This document shows positions 44,515 through 53,017 of a stretch of DNA of 64,000 nucleotides, in pieces. The stretch comes from a bacterium OM1 bin76. GTDB taxonomy: Bacteria > Actinomycetota > Acidimicrobiia > Spongiisociales > ZC4RG35. The stretch covers positions 62,001 through 126,000 of the forward strand of contig MPNA01000005.1 in the NCBI GenBank assembly GCA_002238785.1, given 5' to 3'. Positions within the stretch are counted from its first letter, which is position 1. The number at the start of each line of letters is the position of its first letter. A program made the position numbers and the translations under genes. The notes beneath the pieces are model-generated. The model made no database searches. It saw only the letters and a program-made list of their open reading frames with translations, and was not told the DNA's origin.

Positions 44515-47106
44515 TCAGCGCCTTCGTCCCAGAGGGTGGTGTTTGTTGAAAGGCAACCGGGTACGCCAGACCCCATCGACTTGGTGGAGAGCCGCCGCAA
44601 CTGCTCCGGCGGTCGGCACCAAACCGATCTCCCCCACCCCTTTGATCCCGTACGGCGAGTCGGGCTGGGGGACCTCCACCAGGATGACCTCCACTTCCGG
44701 CATGTCCTTGGGGCGGATGATCCCCAGGCTTCGCAGCGTCATGTTGGTGGGCCTGCTCTCGGAGTCACAAGGGAAGTCCTCGGTCAGGGCATATCCCAAT
44801 CCCATGTGAACCGAACCCTCGATCTGCCCCTCGCACAGCACCGGATTGACGGCCTTGCCCACGTCGTGAGCGGCCACCACTCTCTCCACTCTCCCGGTCT
44901 TCGGATCGGCGATCACCAACTGGCTGGCGTAGCCGAAAGCAGAGTGGATGACCGGATTCTCCAATCCCTCCTTCAGGCTGTTGGTCCAGTCCACCAGCCA
45001 CACGCCGTGATAGTCCACCCCCGGCTCACAGCCACCCTCCAGCGCCTTCCGGCAGGCGTCGGCGACAGAACCCGCCACCATCAGGGTGCCTCTTGATCCG
45101 GTGGTTTGACCCGCCCCCAGTTCGCGGGATGTGTCCACTATCACCTCTATCCGGTCCGGGTCGATACCCAGTTCCTCCACCGCCACCTGCAGGGCCACGG
45201 TGTGCACACCCTGGCCCATCTCCGTCCAGCAGTGCCGTACCTCCACCGTCCCGTCGTGCCGGAAACGCACCACCGACCGGGAAACCTCCCGGAAACCGTT
45301 GCCCAAACCGGAGTTCTTCAACCCCAGCCCCACCCCAACGGCCTTTCCTTCCTCGATGGCGCGTTCGTAATGAGGCTTTACCGCCTCCAGGCACCGACGG
45401 GCTCCTCGCGATCCCTCGTCCATAATCTGTCCCGGGCCCCACACCGAACCGGGCTCCACCACATTGCGAGCCCGCACCTCCCAACCGCTGATCCCCACCT
45501 TCTCTGCCAAGCGGTCCATGATCCCCTCCATGGCAAACTGGGCCTGGTTGGCCCCGAACCCCCGGAAGGCGCCACACACCGAGTTGTTGGTGCGCACCGC
45601 GGCGGCCTGCACGTCGATGGCGCCCATAACGTACGGACCGCTGGCATGGCCGGCCGCCCGTTCCAAGACCTTCATCCCCACCGAGGCGTACGGCCCAGAG
45701 TCTCCCAGCATCCGCGCCTTCAAAGCGGTGAGCCTGCCCTCGGCGTCGCAGCCTGCCCACAACTCGATGCGAATGGGATGCCGTTTGGGATGGATGTGCA
45801 AAGACTGCTCCCGGGTGAGCGTGCACTTCACAGACCTTCCCAGCAGATGAGCGGCCAAAGCGGTCTGAGCCTGGTTGGCCATATCCTCCTTGCCCCCGAA
45901 GGCGCCGCCGTTGGACACCAACTCCACCGTGACGCGGGACGGATCCATCCCCAGAACCGAGGCGATCTGGTTGCGATCGTCCCACACTCCCTGGCCACCC
46001 GAATAGACATGGAGGTCACCGTTGGGGAAGGGAACCGCCACGGTCGACTCCGGCTCCAAGAATGCGTGCTCCACCCGCTGGGTGTGGAAAACCTGGTGAA
46101 CGGTGTAGGCCGATTCGGCCAGGGACTTCTCCACATCTCCACGTTGGTAGGTCGAGACAGACAGCAAGTTCCCGTCAAGCCCCCAAACCGCGTCCTCGGA
46201 GGCCAAGGCCTGCTCGGGATCGCTGATCGGAGTGAGGACCCGGTACTCAACGTGGATGAGATCGGCCGCCTCGCGGGCGGTCTGGACATCGGACGCCACC
46301 ACCATCGCCAGGACATCTCCCGAATACGAAGTACGGCCGCCCACCGGGATGAAAACCGGCCAATCCTTGTGGATCAGACCCACCCGAAGCTCCCCGGGGA
46401 CATCGGCGGCGGTGATCACCTTCACCACTCCCGGATAGGCTGCAGCGGCATCGGTGTTGATGGCCAACACATCGGCTCGGGAGTGATCGGTGAGCCGCAG
46501 CGCGGCATGCAGCATCATGGGCGAAACCAGATCGTCGATGTAGGGACGGTCGCCCAGCGCCAACTCCTGCGCCTCGTACTTGGCGCCGTTCTTGCCCACC
46601 CCGCCCGGGCGGGCCACCGTGGGAATCGGCTCTCCCGACGCCAACAACTCGATGGCCTCCACGATCTTGGTGTAACCGGTGCACCGGCAAAGATGAGCGC
46701 CCAGCCGACCGTTGATGGTCTTCCGGTTCAAAGCCGGGCCCTTCTGATCGATGAGCGCCTTGGCGCGGATCACGATCCCGGGAGTGCAGAAACCGCACTG
46801 CAGGGCGCCGGTGGCCGCGAACCCCCGGGCCATACGGTCCCTTTCCACAGGGTCCAGTCCCTCCACTGTGACAACTTCACTACTTTTCGCCCGCGCCAGG
46901 GGCACCTGGCAACTGACCACCGCTTTTCCGTTGATCAGCACCGTGCAACATCCGCATTGCCCGGAGGGAGCGCACCCATCCTTGGGTGAGATGATCCCCA
47001 ACTCCTCTCGCAGCGCAGCCAGCAGATGGGGGTGGTCGGCCCTCACCGACACCTCCTCTCCGTTCACACGGAAAGAAACGGTGGGGCGGGTTTCCATCAA
47101 GGTCAT
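44515..47106 (-). CDS. xanthine-dehydrogenase-type molybdenum hydroxylase, fused 2Fe-2S and Mo domains
   Basis: The protein has 863 residues. Residues 1 to about 160 carry two [2Fe-2S] clusters (CAPSGQCGCC and CGFCTPG/CRCTGY). The rest is the molybdopterin-binding subunit, with FGGKEDMANQAQ, RTNNSVCGAFRGFGANQAQF and the catalytic-Glu-type GVGEIGLVPTAGAV near the end. E. coli XdhD has the same fusion and lies with ssnA and ygfK. No FAD subunit (YgfM/XdhB type) is seen in the window. It hydroxylates a purine-like ring by inference. It starts 3 nt after the hydrolase gene. Confidence 0.9.
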   Translation of the reverse strand: MTLMETRPTVSFRVNGEEVSVRADHPHLLAALREELGIISPKDGCAPSGQCGCCTVLINGKAVVSCQVPLARAKSSEVVTVEGLDPVERDRMARGFAATGALQCGFCTPGIVIRAKALIDQKGPALNRKTINGRLGAHLCRCTGYTKIVEAIELLASGEPIPTVARPGGVGKNGAKYEAQELALGDRPYIDDLVSPMMLHAALRLTDHSRADVLAINTDAAAAYPGVVKVITAADVPGELRVGLIHKDWPVFIPVGGRTSYSGDVLAMVVASDVQTAREAADLIHVEYRVLTPISDPEQALASEDAVWGLDGNLLSVSTYQRGDVEKSLAESAYTVHQVFHTQRVEHAFLEPESTVAVPFPNGDLHVYSGGQGVWDDRNQIASVLGMDPSRVTVELVSNGGAFGGKEDMANQAQTALAAHLLGRSVKCTLTREQSLHIHPKRHPIRIELWAGCDAEGRLTALKARMLGDSGPYASVGMKVLERAAGHASGPYVMGAIDVQAAAVRTNNSVCGAFRGFGANQAQFAMEGIMDRLAEKVGISGWEVRARNVVEPGSVWGPGQIMDEGSRGARRCLEAVKPHYERAIEEGKAVGVGLGLKNSGLGNGFREVSRSVVRFRHDGTVEVRHCWTEMGQGVHTVALQVAVEELGIDPDRIEVIVDTSRELGAGQTTGSRGTLMVAGSVADACRKALEGGCEPGVDYHGVWLVDWTNSLKEGLENPVIHSAFGYASQLVIADPKTGRVERVVAAHDVGKAVNPVLCEGQIEGSVHMGLGYALTEDFPCDSESRPTNMTLRSLGIIRPKDMPEVEVILVEVPQPDSPYGIKGVGEIGLVPTAGAVAAALHQVDGVWRTRLPFNKHHPLGRRR

Positions 47107-47109
47107 GGT

Positions 47110-48057
47110 CTACTCTGGTTCGGGCGGGAGGATAGCGCCCCTGGTCTCGCTGATAATCCGGTAATGCTCCGGCACTCGGTACAGGTCGAAATTGAAGACG
47201 TTTTCTTTGTAGAAGCGGCAGAAGTCCAAGTCGATCCGGGCTACCGCCAATTCGTCGCCGTCGGTGATGGTTTGGCAAACGATCTGACCGGAGGGGGCGA
47301 CTATGACGCTTTGGGCTATGTTCTCCACCCCTTCCTCTGTCCCGGCCTTGGCGACGCCCACCACCCAGCATCCGTTCTGGTAGGCCCCGGCCTGCATGAC
47401 CACATGATTGTGGAAGTTCTGCAGCGCGTTCTGCTGGGGATCGGCAGCGTAGAAATAGGGGGTGTTGTATCCGATGAGGATCAATTCGGCGCCCTGCAAC
47501 CCCATCACCCGGTAGGTCTCCGACCACCGGCGATCATTGCAGATAGCCATGCCCACGATGCCCCCGAACGCCCTCCACACCCCGAACCCGCCAGGACCAG
47601 ACTCGAAGTAATACCTCTCAAGATGCTGGAAGGGTCGCCACTCCTGGTTGTCTGCATGCCCGGGGATGTGGATCTTGCGGAATCTGGCAACCTGCGAACC
47701 GTCCCTCTCCACCAGAATCTGGGTGTTGTACCGGTGAGTCACACCCTCGTCGTCGGTCAGCACCTCCGCATAGCCCAAGCAGAATCCGATTCCCAAACGG
47801 GCCGCCTCGTCAAACAGGGGCTGAGTGGCCTCCGATGGCATCTCCTCTTCGAAGAAGGAGAGCATTTCCTCTTCGTCTTCGATGTGCCAGCGAGGGAAGA
47901 AGGTGGTGAGCGCCAACTCCGGATAGACCAGCAACTCCACTTTCCGTTCAGCGGCCTCGTGGAGGAGTTCCATCATCCGCTTCACAACCTCTCCCCGGGT
48001 GGCATGGCGCGCCGTCGGACCCATCTGGGCCATACCCACGTCTAAGTTGCGACTCAT
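47110..48057 (-). CDS. N-carbamoyl-D-amino-acid hydrolase-like (nitrilase superfamily)
   Basis: The protein has 315 residues. The catalytic triad is Glu in YPELALTTFFPRW, Lys in RFRKIHIPG and Cys in MAICNDRRWSE, the pattern of D-carbamoylases, which release ammonia and CO2 from N-carbamoyl amino acids. It is the first gene of the minus-strand operon; a -35/-10 pair leads directly into its ATG at 48057. It is 3 nt upstream of the Mo-hydroxylase gene. Partner enzymes that open the ring (hydantoinase or dihydropyrimidinase) are not in the window. Confidence 0.9.
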   Translation of the reverse strand: MSRNLDVGMAQMGPTARHATRGEVVKRMMELLHEAAERKVELLVYPELALTTFFPRWHIEDEEEMLSFFEEEMPSEATQPLFDEAARLGIGFCLGYAEVLTDDEGVTHRYNTQILVERDGSQVARFRKIHIPGHADNQEWRPFQHLERYYFESGPGGFGVWRAFGGIVGMAICNDRRWSETYRVMGLQGAELILIGYNTPYFYAADPQQNALQNFHNHVVMQAGAYQNGCWVVGVAKAGTEEGVENIAQSVIVAPSGQIVCQTITDGDELAVARIDLDFCRFYKENVFNFDLYRVPEHYRIISETRGAILPPEPE

Positions 48058-48058
48058 G

Positions 48059-48095
48059 AATAGTTAATGTACCATTGCTTTTTACAATTTGTCAA
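48059..48095 (-). promoter_or_regulatory. promoter of the minus-strand catabolic operon
   Basis: On the minus strand, TTGACA (48095-48090) and TACATT (48071-48066) are 18 bp apart, and the ATG of the hydrolase starts 8 nt after the -10. Transcription would begin at or next to the start codon, implying a leaderless mRNA. The regulator gene begins within this short divergent gap. Confidence 0.6.
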
Positions 48096-48127
48096 ATGGC
48101 CAAAAGGGAAAAACAACAGCACCTCTT

Positions 48128-48742
48128 ATGACTATTGGTAGCCCGCTTTCGGAAGAAACTTGCCGGCTGGAATTCTTGATTGAACCGTTCACTGAGGGAA
48201 GTCCCGGACCGCATGTACTCAGTTCCCTGGATGTGCTGCGCCGCGCCGGGCTGGAATTTGTGTTGGGACCCTTCGGAAACATAGTGGAAGGCAGTCCGGA
48301 GACTCTCAGGTCGGTGCTGCCCAAGATCATGCAGTCCGCTTTCGAGAACGGCGCCACCCGCATCCTGCTCAACCTCACGCTGACGGGCGCCGACCAATCG
48401 GTTGCCCCCGGCCGTCGGCAGGAGACAGCACCCGCAGACCATGACGAGGCCCCGGGTCTGGTCTCGGGGGTGGACCACCCGATGACTTGGACGGATGCGT
48501 TCATCGATCCGACCCGTCGGGAGGACCTACACGGCGCCGTGGACAGGATTATCAACGCGGTGGAAAGCCAGATGGGTGGAGCCCTGGGGGAGTTGCCCAG
48601 AGAGAAGAAACAGGCAGCAGTGAGAATCCTGGACGAGCAGGGTGTTTTCCTGATCAGGAAGTCGGTTGAAACGGTTGCCGAGGCAATGGGAGTGAGCAGA
48701 ATTACCATCTACAACTATCTCAATGCAATCCGCGGCGACTAG
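48128..48742 (+). CDS. thiamine-binding-domain/HTH transcriptional regulator
   Basis: The protein has about 204 residues from ATG 48128; a TTG at 48089 in frame is an alternative and no strong ribosome site decides. The N-terminal part (EFLIEPFTEGSPGPHVLSSL to about residue 95) resembles the small thiamine-binding/YkoF-like domain that binds thiamine-type pyrimidines. The C-terminal 45 residues form an HTH (SVETVAEAMGVSRITIYNYL) of the YheO/HTH_22 type. Transcribed divergently from the hydrolase operon and ahead of the transporter genes, it is the likely local regulator, with the ligand probably a pathway heterocycle. Confidence 0.75.
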   Translation: MTIGSPLSEETCRLEFLIEPFTEGSPGPHVLSSLDVLRRAGLEFVLGPFGNIVEGSPETLRSVLPKIMQSAFENGATRILLNLTLTGADQSVAPGRRQETAPADHDEAPGLVSGVDHPMTWTDAFIDPTRREDLHGAVDRIINAVESQMGGALGELPREKKQAAVRILDEQGVFLIRKSVETVAEAMGVSRITIYNYLNAIRGD

Positions 48743-48817
48743 GTCTGATATGGAGACAATTGCTTTGTTGCCGGTGTTCCCAGAAGGCGAATCTCTGATG
48801 TCGGAGAGTGACCCGGC

Positions 48818-49999
48818 ATGACCTCCAGAGGTCCTTCGGAAGCAGGTCCCCGACTCCGCACCCAACTGCTCTCCTACAGCGTGCCGGCCCTGGCGGTGCT
48901 GGGCGCTTTCGCAATCGGTGCGGTGATGCTGGCAATGCTGGGGGCCAACCCGTTCACCGGGTTCTGGGCGATGGCCAAGGGTGCTTTCGGAAGTGGAGGC
49001 GCCCTGGTGGAGACCGCTCTCAAGTCCACTCCCCTCCTGCTGGTGGGTGTGGGCATCACCATCGCGTTCCGCGCCAGTGTGATCAACATCGGGGGGGAGG
49101 GCCAGATGGTGTCCGGTGCTTTGGCCTCCACCATCGTCGCACTGGGGATGACCGATGTCCCCGCCGCGATTGCGCTACCCCTGGCGCTCGGAGCAGGAGT
49201 GGTGGGAGGAGCGATCTGGGGCGCCATCCCCGGAGCCCTGAAGGCGTACTTCGGAGTGAACGAGATCCTCAGCACCATCATGCTCAATGTGGTGGCTGTT
49301 CAAGCGATGAACTGGCTGCTGAGGGCTCCGCTCATCGATCCCATGGAAATCGAACGCGGTACCCGGATTCCTCAAACCGCCAGATTGCCCGAAAGCACCG
49401 ATCTGCCGCTCTTTGTGGAAGGCGGGCGTCTCCACATAGGACCGGTCATCGCGGTTTTGGTGGCGGTGCTGGTGTATGTGCTGTTGTGGCGAACCACTTC
49501 CGGATATCGCCTGCGAGCCGTCGGCCTGTCCGGCGACGCCGCCCGGTATGCGGGGATGTCGGTGGAGCGGAACGTGGTCTGGGCCCTGACCCTGAGTGGC
49601 GCCATGTCCGGACTGGCGGGTTCGATCCTGGTGTTGGGTTCCGAAGGACACCGGATGGTGACGGACGGCAGCACCATCGGATTCACCGGCAGCGCCGGTT
49701 TCAATGGAATAGTGACTGCCCTGTTCGGAGGACTCCATCCACTGTGGACGATTCCCTCCTCCTTCCTGTTCGGAGGCTTGCTGGTGGGCGCCATCGCGCT
49801 GCAGCGGGCTGCCCAGGTCCCGACTGCACTGGTACTGGCGCTCAACGGACTGGTGGTGCTGTTCGTGGTCAGCCTTGATCGATACCGCCGCCAGGTGAGA
49901 GAGCGTGAGGACCGGCGTATCTCGGCGATAGCCACCTCCTCGACCGAAGATGACGAATCCCCAAAGCCCCTTTCCCGGGAGGATGACGACGATGGCTGA
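48818..49999 (+). CDS. BMP-family ABC transporter permease (first)
   Basis: This is a 393-residue membrane permease of the sugar/nucleoside BPD_transp_2 family, of the type paired with BmpA-like lipoproteins. Characteristic segments are GITIAFRASVINIGGEGQMV, AYFGVNEILSTIMLNVVA and SGYRLRAVGLSGDAARYAGM. A hydrophilic tail of about 35 residues ends the protein. ATG 48818. It overlaps the second permease gene, which is predicted to complete the channel. Confidence 0.9.
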   Translation: MTSRGPSEAGPRLRTQLLSYSVPALAVLGAFAIGAVMLAMLGANPFTGFWAMAKGAFGSGGALVETALKSTPLLLVGVGITIAFRASVINIGGEGQMVSGALASTIVALGMTDVPAAIALPLALGAGVVGGAIWGAIPGALKAYFGVNEILSTIMLNVVAVQAMNWLLRAPLIDPMEIERGTRIPQTARLPESTDLPLFVEGGRLHIGPVIAVLVAVLVYVLLWRTTSGYRLRAVGLSGDAARYAGMSVERNVVWALTLSGAMSGLAGSILVLGSEGHRMVTDGSTIGFTGSAGFNGIVTALFGGLHPLWTIPSSFLFGGLLVGAIALQRAAQVPTALVLALNGLVVLFVVSLDRYRRQVREREDRRISAIATSSTEDDESPKPLSREDDDDG

Positions 50000-50924
50000 C
50001 ATATTTTCCGGCGTGGTGATCGTCGCCACCCTGTCTTCGGGTATCCGTTTGGCGGTCCCACTCTTGCTGGCATCCCTGGGAGAGGCGTTCGGACAGCGCA
50101 GCGGAGTGCTCAACCTGGGAGTGGACGGCATCATGCTGTTGGGAGCGTTCGGCGGCTACTACACCACCCTGAAGACTCAGAGTCCCTGGGTGGGGTTGGC
50201 GGTGGGGTTGGCGATCGGGCTGTTCCTGGGACTCCTCTCCTCGGTGGTCAGCGTCTCGCTGCTGGCCGAGCAGGGCATCAGCGGCATCGGCGTCTACCTG
50301 TTCGGGCTGGGCATGAGTGACCTGCTGTTCCAAAGACTGGTGGGGACTCCCCTGCCGGTTCCGTCCTTCCAGAAGGCCCCGATTCCCCTGCTTTCGGACA
50401 TCCCGGTGGTGGGGGACCTGATCTTCAATCACAGCATCCCTATCTACCTGGCTTTCCTGGCCATTCCGGTATGCACCTACATCATCAACCGCACCCGCTT
50501 CGGGATGAACATCCGGGCAGTGGGAGAGAACCCCGAAGCCGCCGATTCCCAGGGCATCAGCGTCACCAGGGTCCGCTACGCGGCGGTGACCATTGGCGGG
50601 GTTCTCGCCGGAGCGGCGGGAGCGGTGCTGGCCATCGGGCTGGGCATCTTCCAGCAAAACCTCACCAATGCGCAAGGCTTCATCGCCATCGCCCTGGTCT
50701 ACTTCGGGGCATGGAGACCGATCGGAGTGATGGCCGGGTCGTTGGTCTATGGAATGGTCTCGGCAGTGGTGCTGCTGCTCAAGACCCGGGGGATAATCCC
50801 GCTCGGCGCCTCCGATCTGGCCGCCATGATTCCAGCGGTGATCACGGTTCTGGCCTTGGTGGTAGCTGCCCGCCGGTTCCGAGCCCCCACCGCCCTCACC
50901 AAGCCTTTCATCCGGGGGGGATAG
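49992..50924 (+). CDS. BMP-family ABC transporter permease (second)
   Basis: This is a 310-residue membrane protein. Typical sequence includes GEAFGQRSGVLNLGVDGIML near the N-terminus, RTRFGMNIRAVGENPEAADS and ALVYFGAWRPIGVMAGSLVY. ATG 49992 is preferred with GGGAGG 9 nt upstream; ATG 49983 is possible. It overlaps the first permease gene by 8 nt. With that protein and the double ATPase it forms a nucleoside-type importer. Confidence 0.9.
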   Translation: MADIFSGVVIVATLSSGIRLAVPLLLASLGEAFGQRSGVLNLGVDGIMLLGAFGGYYTTLKTQSPWVGLAVGLAIGLFLGLLSSVVSVSLLAEQGISGIGVYLFGLGMSDLLFQRLVGTPLPVPSFQKAPIPLLSDIPVVGDLIFNHSIPIYLAFLAIPVCTYIINRTRFGMNIRAVGENPEAADSQGISVTRVRYAAVTIGGVLAGAAGAVLAIGLGIFQQNLTNAQGFIAIALVYFGAWRPIGVMAGSLVYGMVSAVVLLLKTRGIIPLGASDLAAMIPAVITVLALVVAARRFRAPTALTKPFIRGG

Positions 50925-50981
50925 ATGGACTTTCACAACCGAGACAACGTACGAACCCAATCAAATCAAGGAGCAACACCA

Positions 50982-52982
50982 ATGCATATTTACAGGAAAC
51001 CGGGCTTTGCCCGGCTTTTGGCTGTCTTGGCGGTCCTGGCTCTGGTAGCCACCGCATGCGGAGAAGACGCTGAGGAGACGCCGACCACCGCCGCGCCCGC
51101 TCCCGAAACCACCGCTGCCCCAGAGGCCACCACCGATGAGGAGATGCCGGAAGAGGAGATGGAAGAAGAGATGCCGATGGAGCCGCTGCGGATTGCGGTG
51201 GTCGCCCCGAGCGCCTCCAATGACCTGGCCTTCACGCAGAGCATCGTGGACGCGGTGAACGTGATCGCCGCCGAGCATCCGGGCACCGACGTGGCCATCA
51301 CCGACGGCACCTTCATAGTCGAGGACGCCGCCGCGGCGATCCGCGGCTACGCCGAGGAAGGCTATGACCTAGTCATCGCCCACGGCTCCCAGTACGGTGG
51401 ATCCCTGCAGGAGATCGCCGCGGACTACCCCGACATCGCCTTTGCCTGGGGGACCGCTGCCGATACCTTCGGCCTGCCCAATGTCTCCGCCTACACCGCC
51501 GCCTCCGATGAGGGCGGTTACGTGATGGGCGTTATGGCTGCCGCTCTGACCGACTCCAGTGTGATCGGCGTGGTCGGTCCCATCGAGGTGGGCGACGCCA
51601 AGCTGTACGTGGACGGATTCCACAACGGGGCCATCGCCAACGGCGCCGGCACCGTCAACATCAACTACATCGGGTCGTTCAGTGACGTTGCCCTGGCCTC
51701 TGAAGCAGCCCAGGCTCATATCGCCTCCGGCGCCGATGTCCTGACCGGATCGGCCCAGATGGTGGTCGGCGCGGTGGGAGTCGCCCAGGGCGCCGGCGCT
51801 CTGTGGTTCGGCACCCAGGCCAACCAGACCGCCCTGGCGCCCGACCTGGTGGTGGCGTCACAGGTGTACAAGTGGGAAGTCGTCCTGCGGGAGATCATCT
51901 CCGACCTGGCGTCCGGCCAGATGGGCGGAGAGGCCTACGAGATCGACCTGGCCAACGGGGGACTGGTGATCGAGTACAACGACGGCTTCGACCTGCCTGC
52001 CGACGTACGTGCCGCCGCCGACAACACCGTCGCCGGAATCATCGCCGGCAGCATCAACACCATGGAAGCCATGATGACGCCGATGGAGCCGCTGCGCATT
52101 GCGGTGGTCGCCCCGAGCGCCTCCAATGACCTGGCCTTCACGCAGAGCATCGTGGACGCGGTGAACGTGATCGTCGCCGAGCATCCGGGCACCGAGGTGG
52201 CCATCACCGACGGCACCTTCATAGTCGAGGACGCCGCCGCGGCGATCCGCGGCTACGCCGAGGAAGGCTATGACCTGGTCATCGCCCACGGCTCCCAGTA
52301 CGGTGGATCCCTGCAGGAGATCGCCGCGGACTACCCCGACATCGCCTTCGCCTGGGGGACCGCTGCCGATACCTTCGGCCTGCCCAATGTCTCCGCCTAC
52401 ACCGCCGCCTCCGATGAGGGTGGTTACGTGATGGGCGTGGCCGCCGCGTTGATGTCCCAGTCGGGAGTGATCGGCGTGGTCGGTCCCATCGAGGTGGGCG
52501 ACGCCAAGCTGTACGTGGACGGATTCCACAACGGAGCCGTTGCCACCCGTGGCGACGTGACCGTGAACATCAACTACATCGGCTCTTTCAGCGACGTGGC
52601 TCTGGCTTCTGAAGCAGCCCAGGCGCACGTCGCCTCCGGCGCCGACGTCTTGACCGGATCGGCCCAGATGGTGGTCGGCGCGGTGGGAGTCGCCCAGGCA
52701 AACGGCGTCTTCTGGTTCGGCACCCAGGCCAACCAGACCGCCTTGGCGCCCGACCTGGTGGTTGCCTCTCAGGTGTACAAGTGGGAAGTCGTGCTGCGAC
52801 AGATCATCGCCGACATTTCCGCCGGTTCACTGGGCGGCAACGCGTATGAGATCAACCTCGGCAACGGCGGACTGGTCTTGGAGCCCAACCCGGCATTCGA
52901 CATACCCGCAGCGATGATGGAGCAGATGGGCACCGTGATTCAGGGAATCGTCGAAGGCACTATCGACACCGGCGCCAACTAG
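50982..52982 (+). CDS. BMP-family binding lipoprotein with two tandem ligand-binding domains
   Basis: The protein has 666 residues, about twice the usual size. ATG 50982 follows AAGGAG. A signal ends in lipobox LVATAC, followed by a Glu/Thr/Ala/Pro/Met-rich linker. Two near-identical BMP domains follow: each begins EPLRIAVVAPSASNDLAFTQ and contains YDLVIAHGSQYGGSLQEIA and GSAQMVVGAVGVAQ. They correspond to an exact-phase 906-bp DNA repeat (51177 and 52083). The domains differ most after the ALxxSGVIGVVG region. It would capture nucleosides or similar ligands for the adjacent permeases. No linker other than the short METM-type sequence separates the domains. Confidence 0.92.
   Translation: MHIYRKPGFARLLAVLAVLALVATACGEDAEETPTTAAPAPETTAAPEATTDEEMPEEEMEEEMPMEPLRIAVVAPSASNDLAFTQSIVDAVNVIAAEHPGTDVAITDGTFIVEDAAAAIRGYAEEGYDLVIAHGSQYGGSLQEIAADYPDIAFAWGTAADTFGLPNVSAYTAASDEGGYVMGVMAAALTDSSVIGVVGPIEVGDAKLYVDGFHNGAIANGAGTVNINYIGSFSDVALASEAAQAHIASGADVLTGSAQMVVGAVGVAQGAGALWFGTQANQTALAPDLVVASQVYKWEVVLREIISDLASGQMGGEAYEIDLANGGLVIEYNDGFDLPADVRAAADNTVAGIIAGSINTMEAMMTPMEPLRIAVVAPSASNDLAFTQSIVDAVNVIVAEHPGTEVAITDGTFIVEDAAAAIRGYAEEGYDLVIAHGSQYGGSLQEIAADYPDIAFAWGTAADTFGLPNVSAYTAASDEGGYVMGVAAALMSQSGVIGVVGPIEVGDAKLYVDGFHNGAVATRGDVTVNINYIGSFSDVALASEAAQAHVASGADVLTGSAQMVVGAVGVAQANGVFWFGTQANQTALAPDLVVASQVYKWEVVLRQIIADISAGSLGGNAYEINLGNGGLVLEPNPAFDIPAAMMEQMGTVIQGIVEGTIDTGAN
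51177..52982 (+). repeat. tandem 906-bp in-frame duplication in the BMP lipoprotein gene
   Basis: The first unit is 51177-52082 and the second starts at 52083 and runs to the gene end. Long stretches are identical, such as the 5' 300 bp with only a few substitutions. The period is 302 codons, so the frame is kept. Confidence 0.93.
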
Positions 52983-53017
52983 CCCGATAAGAAAGGAACC
53001 AACAGGGTGATAGAACG

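Noticed and set aside
45106-46989. 627-codon plus-strand ORF opposite the molybdenum hydroxylase
   Set aside because: It is antisense to a full-length enzyme; composition is that of a mirror frame.
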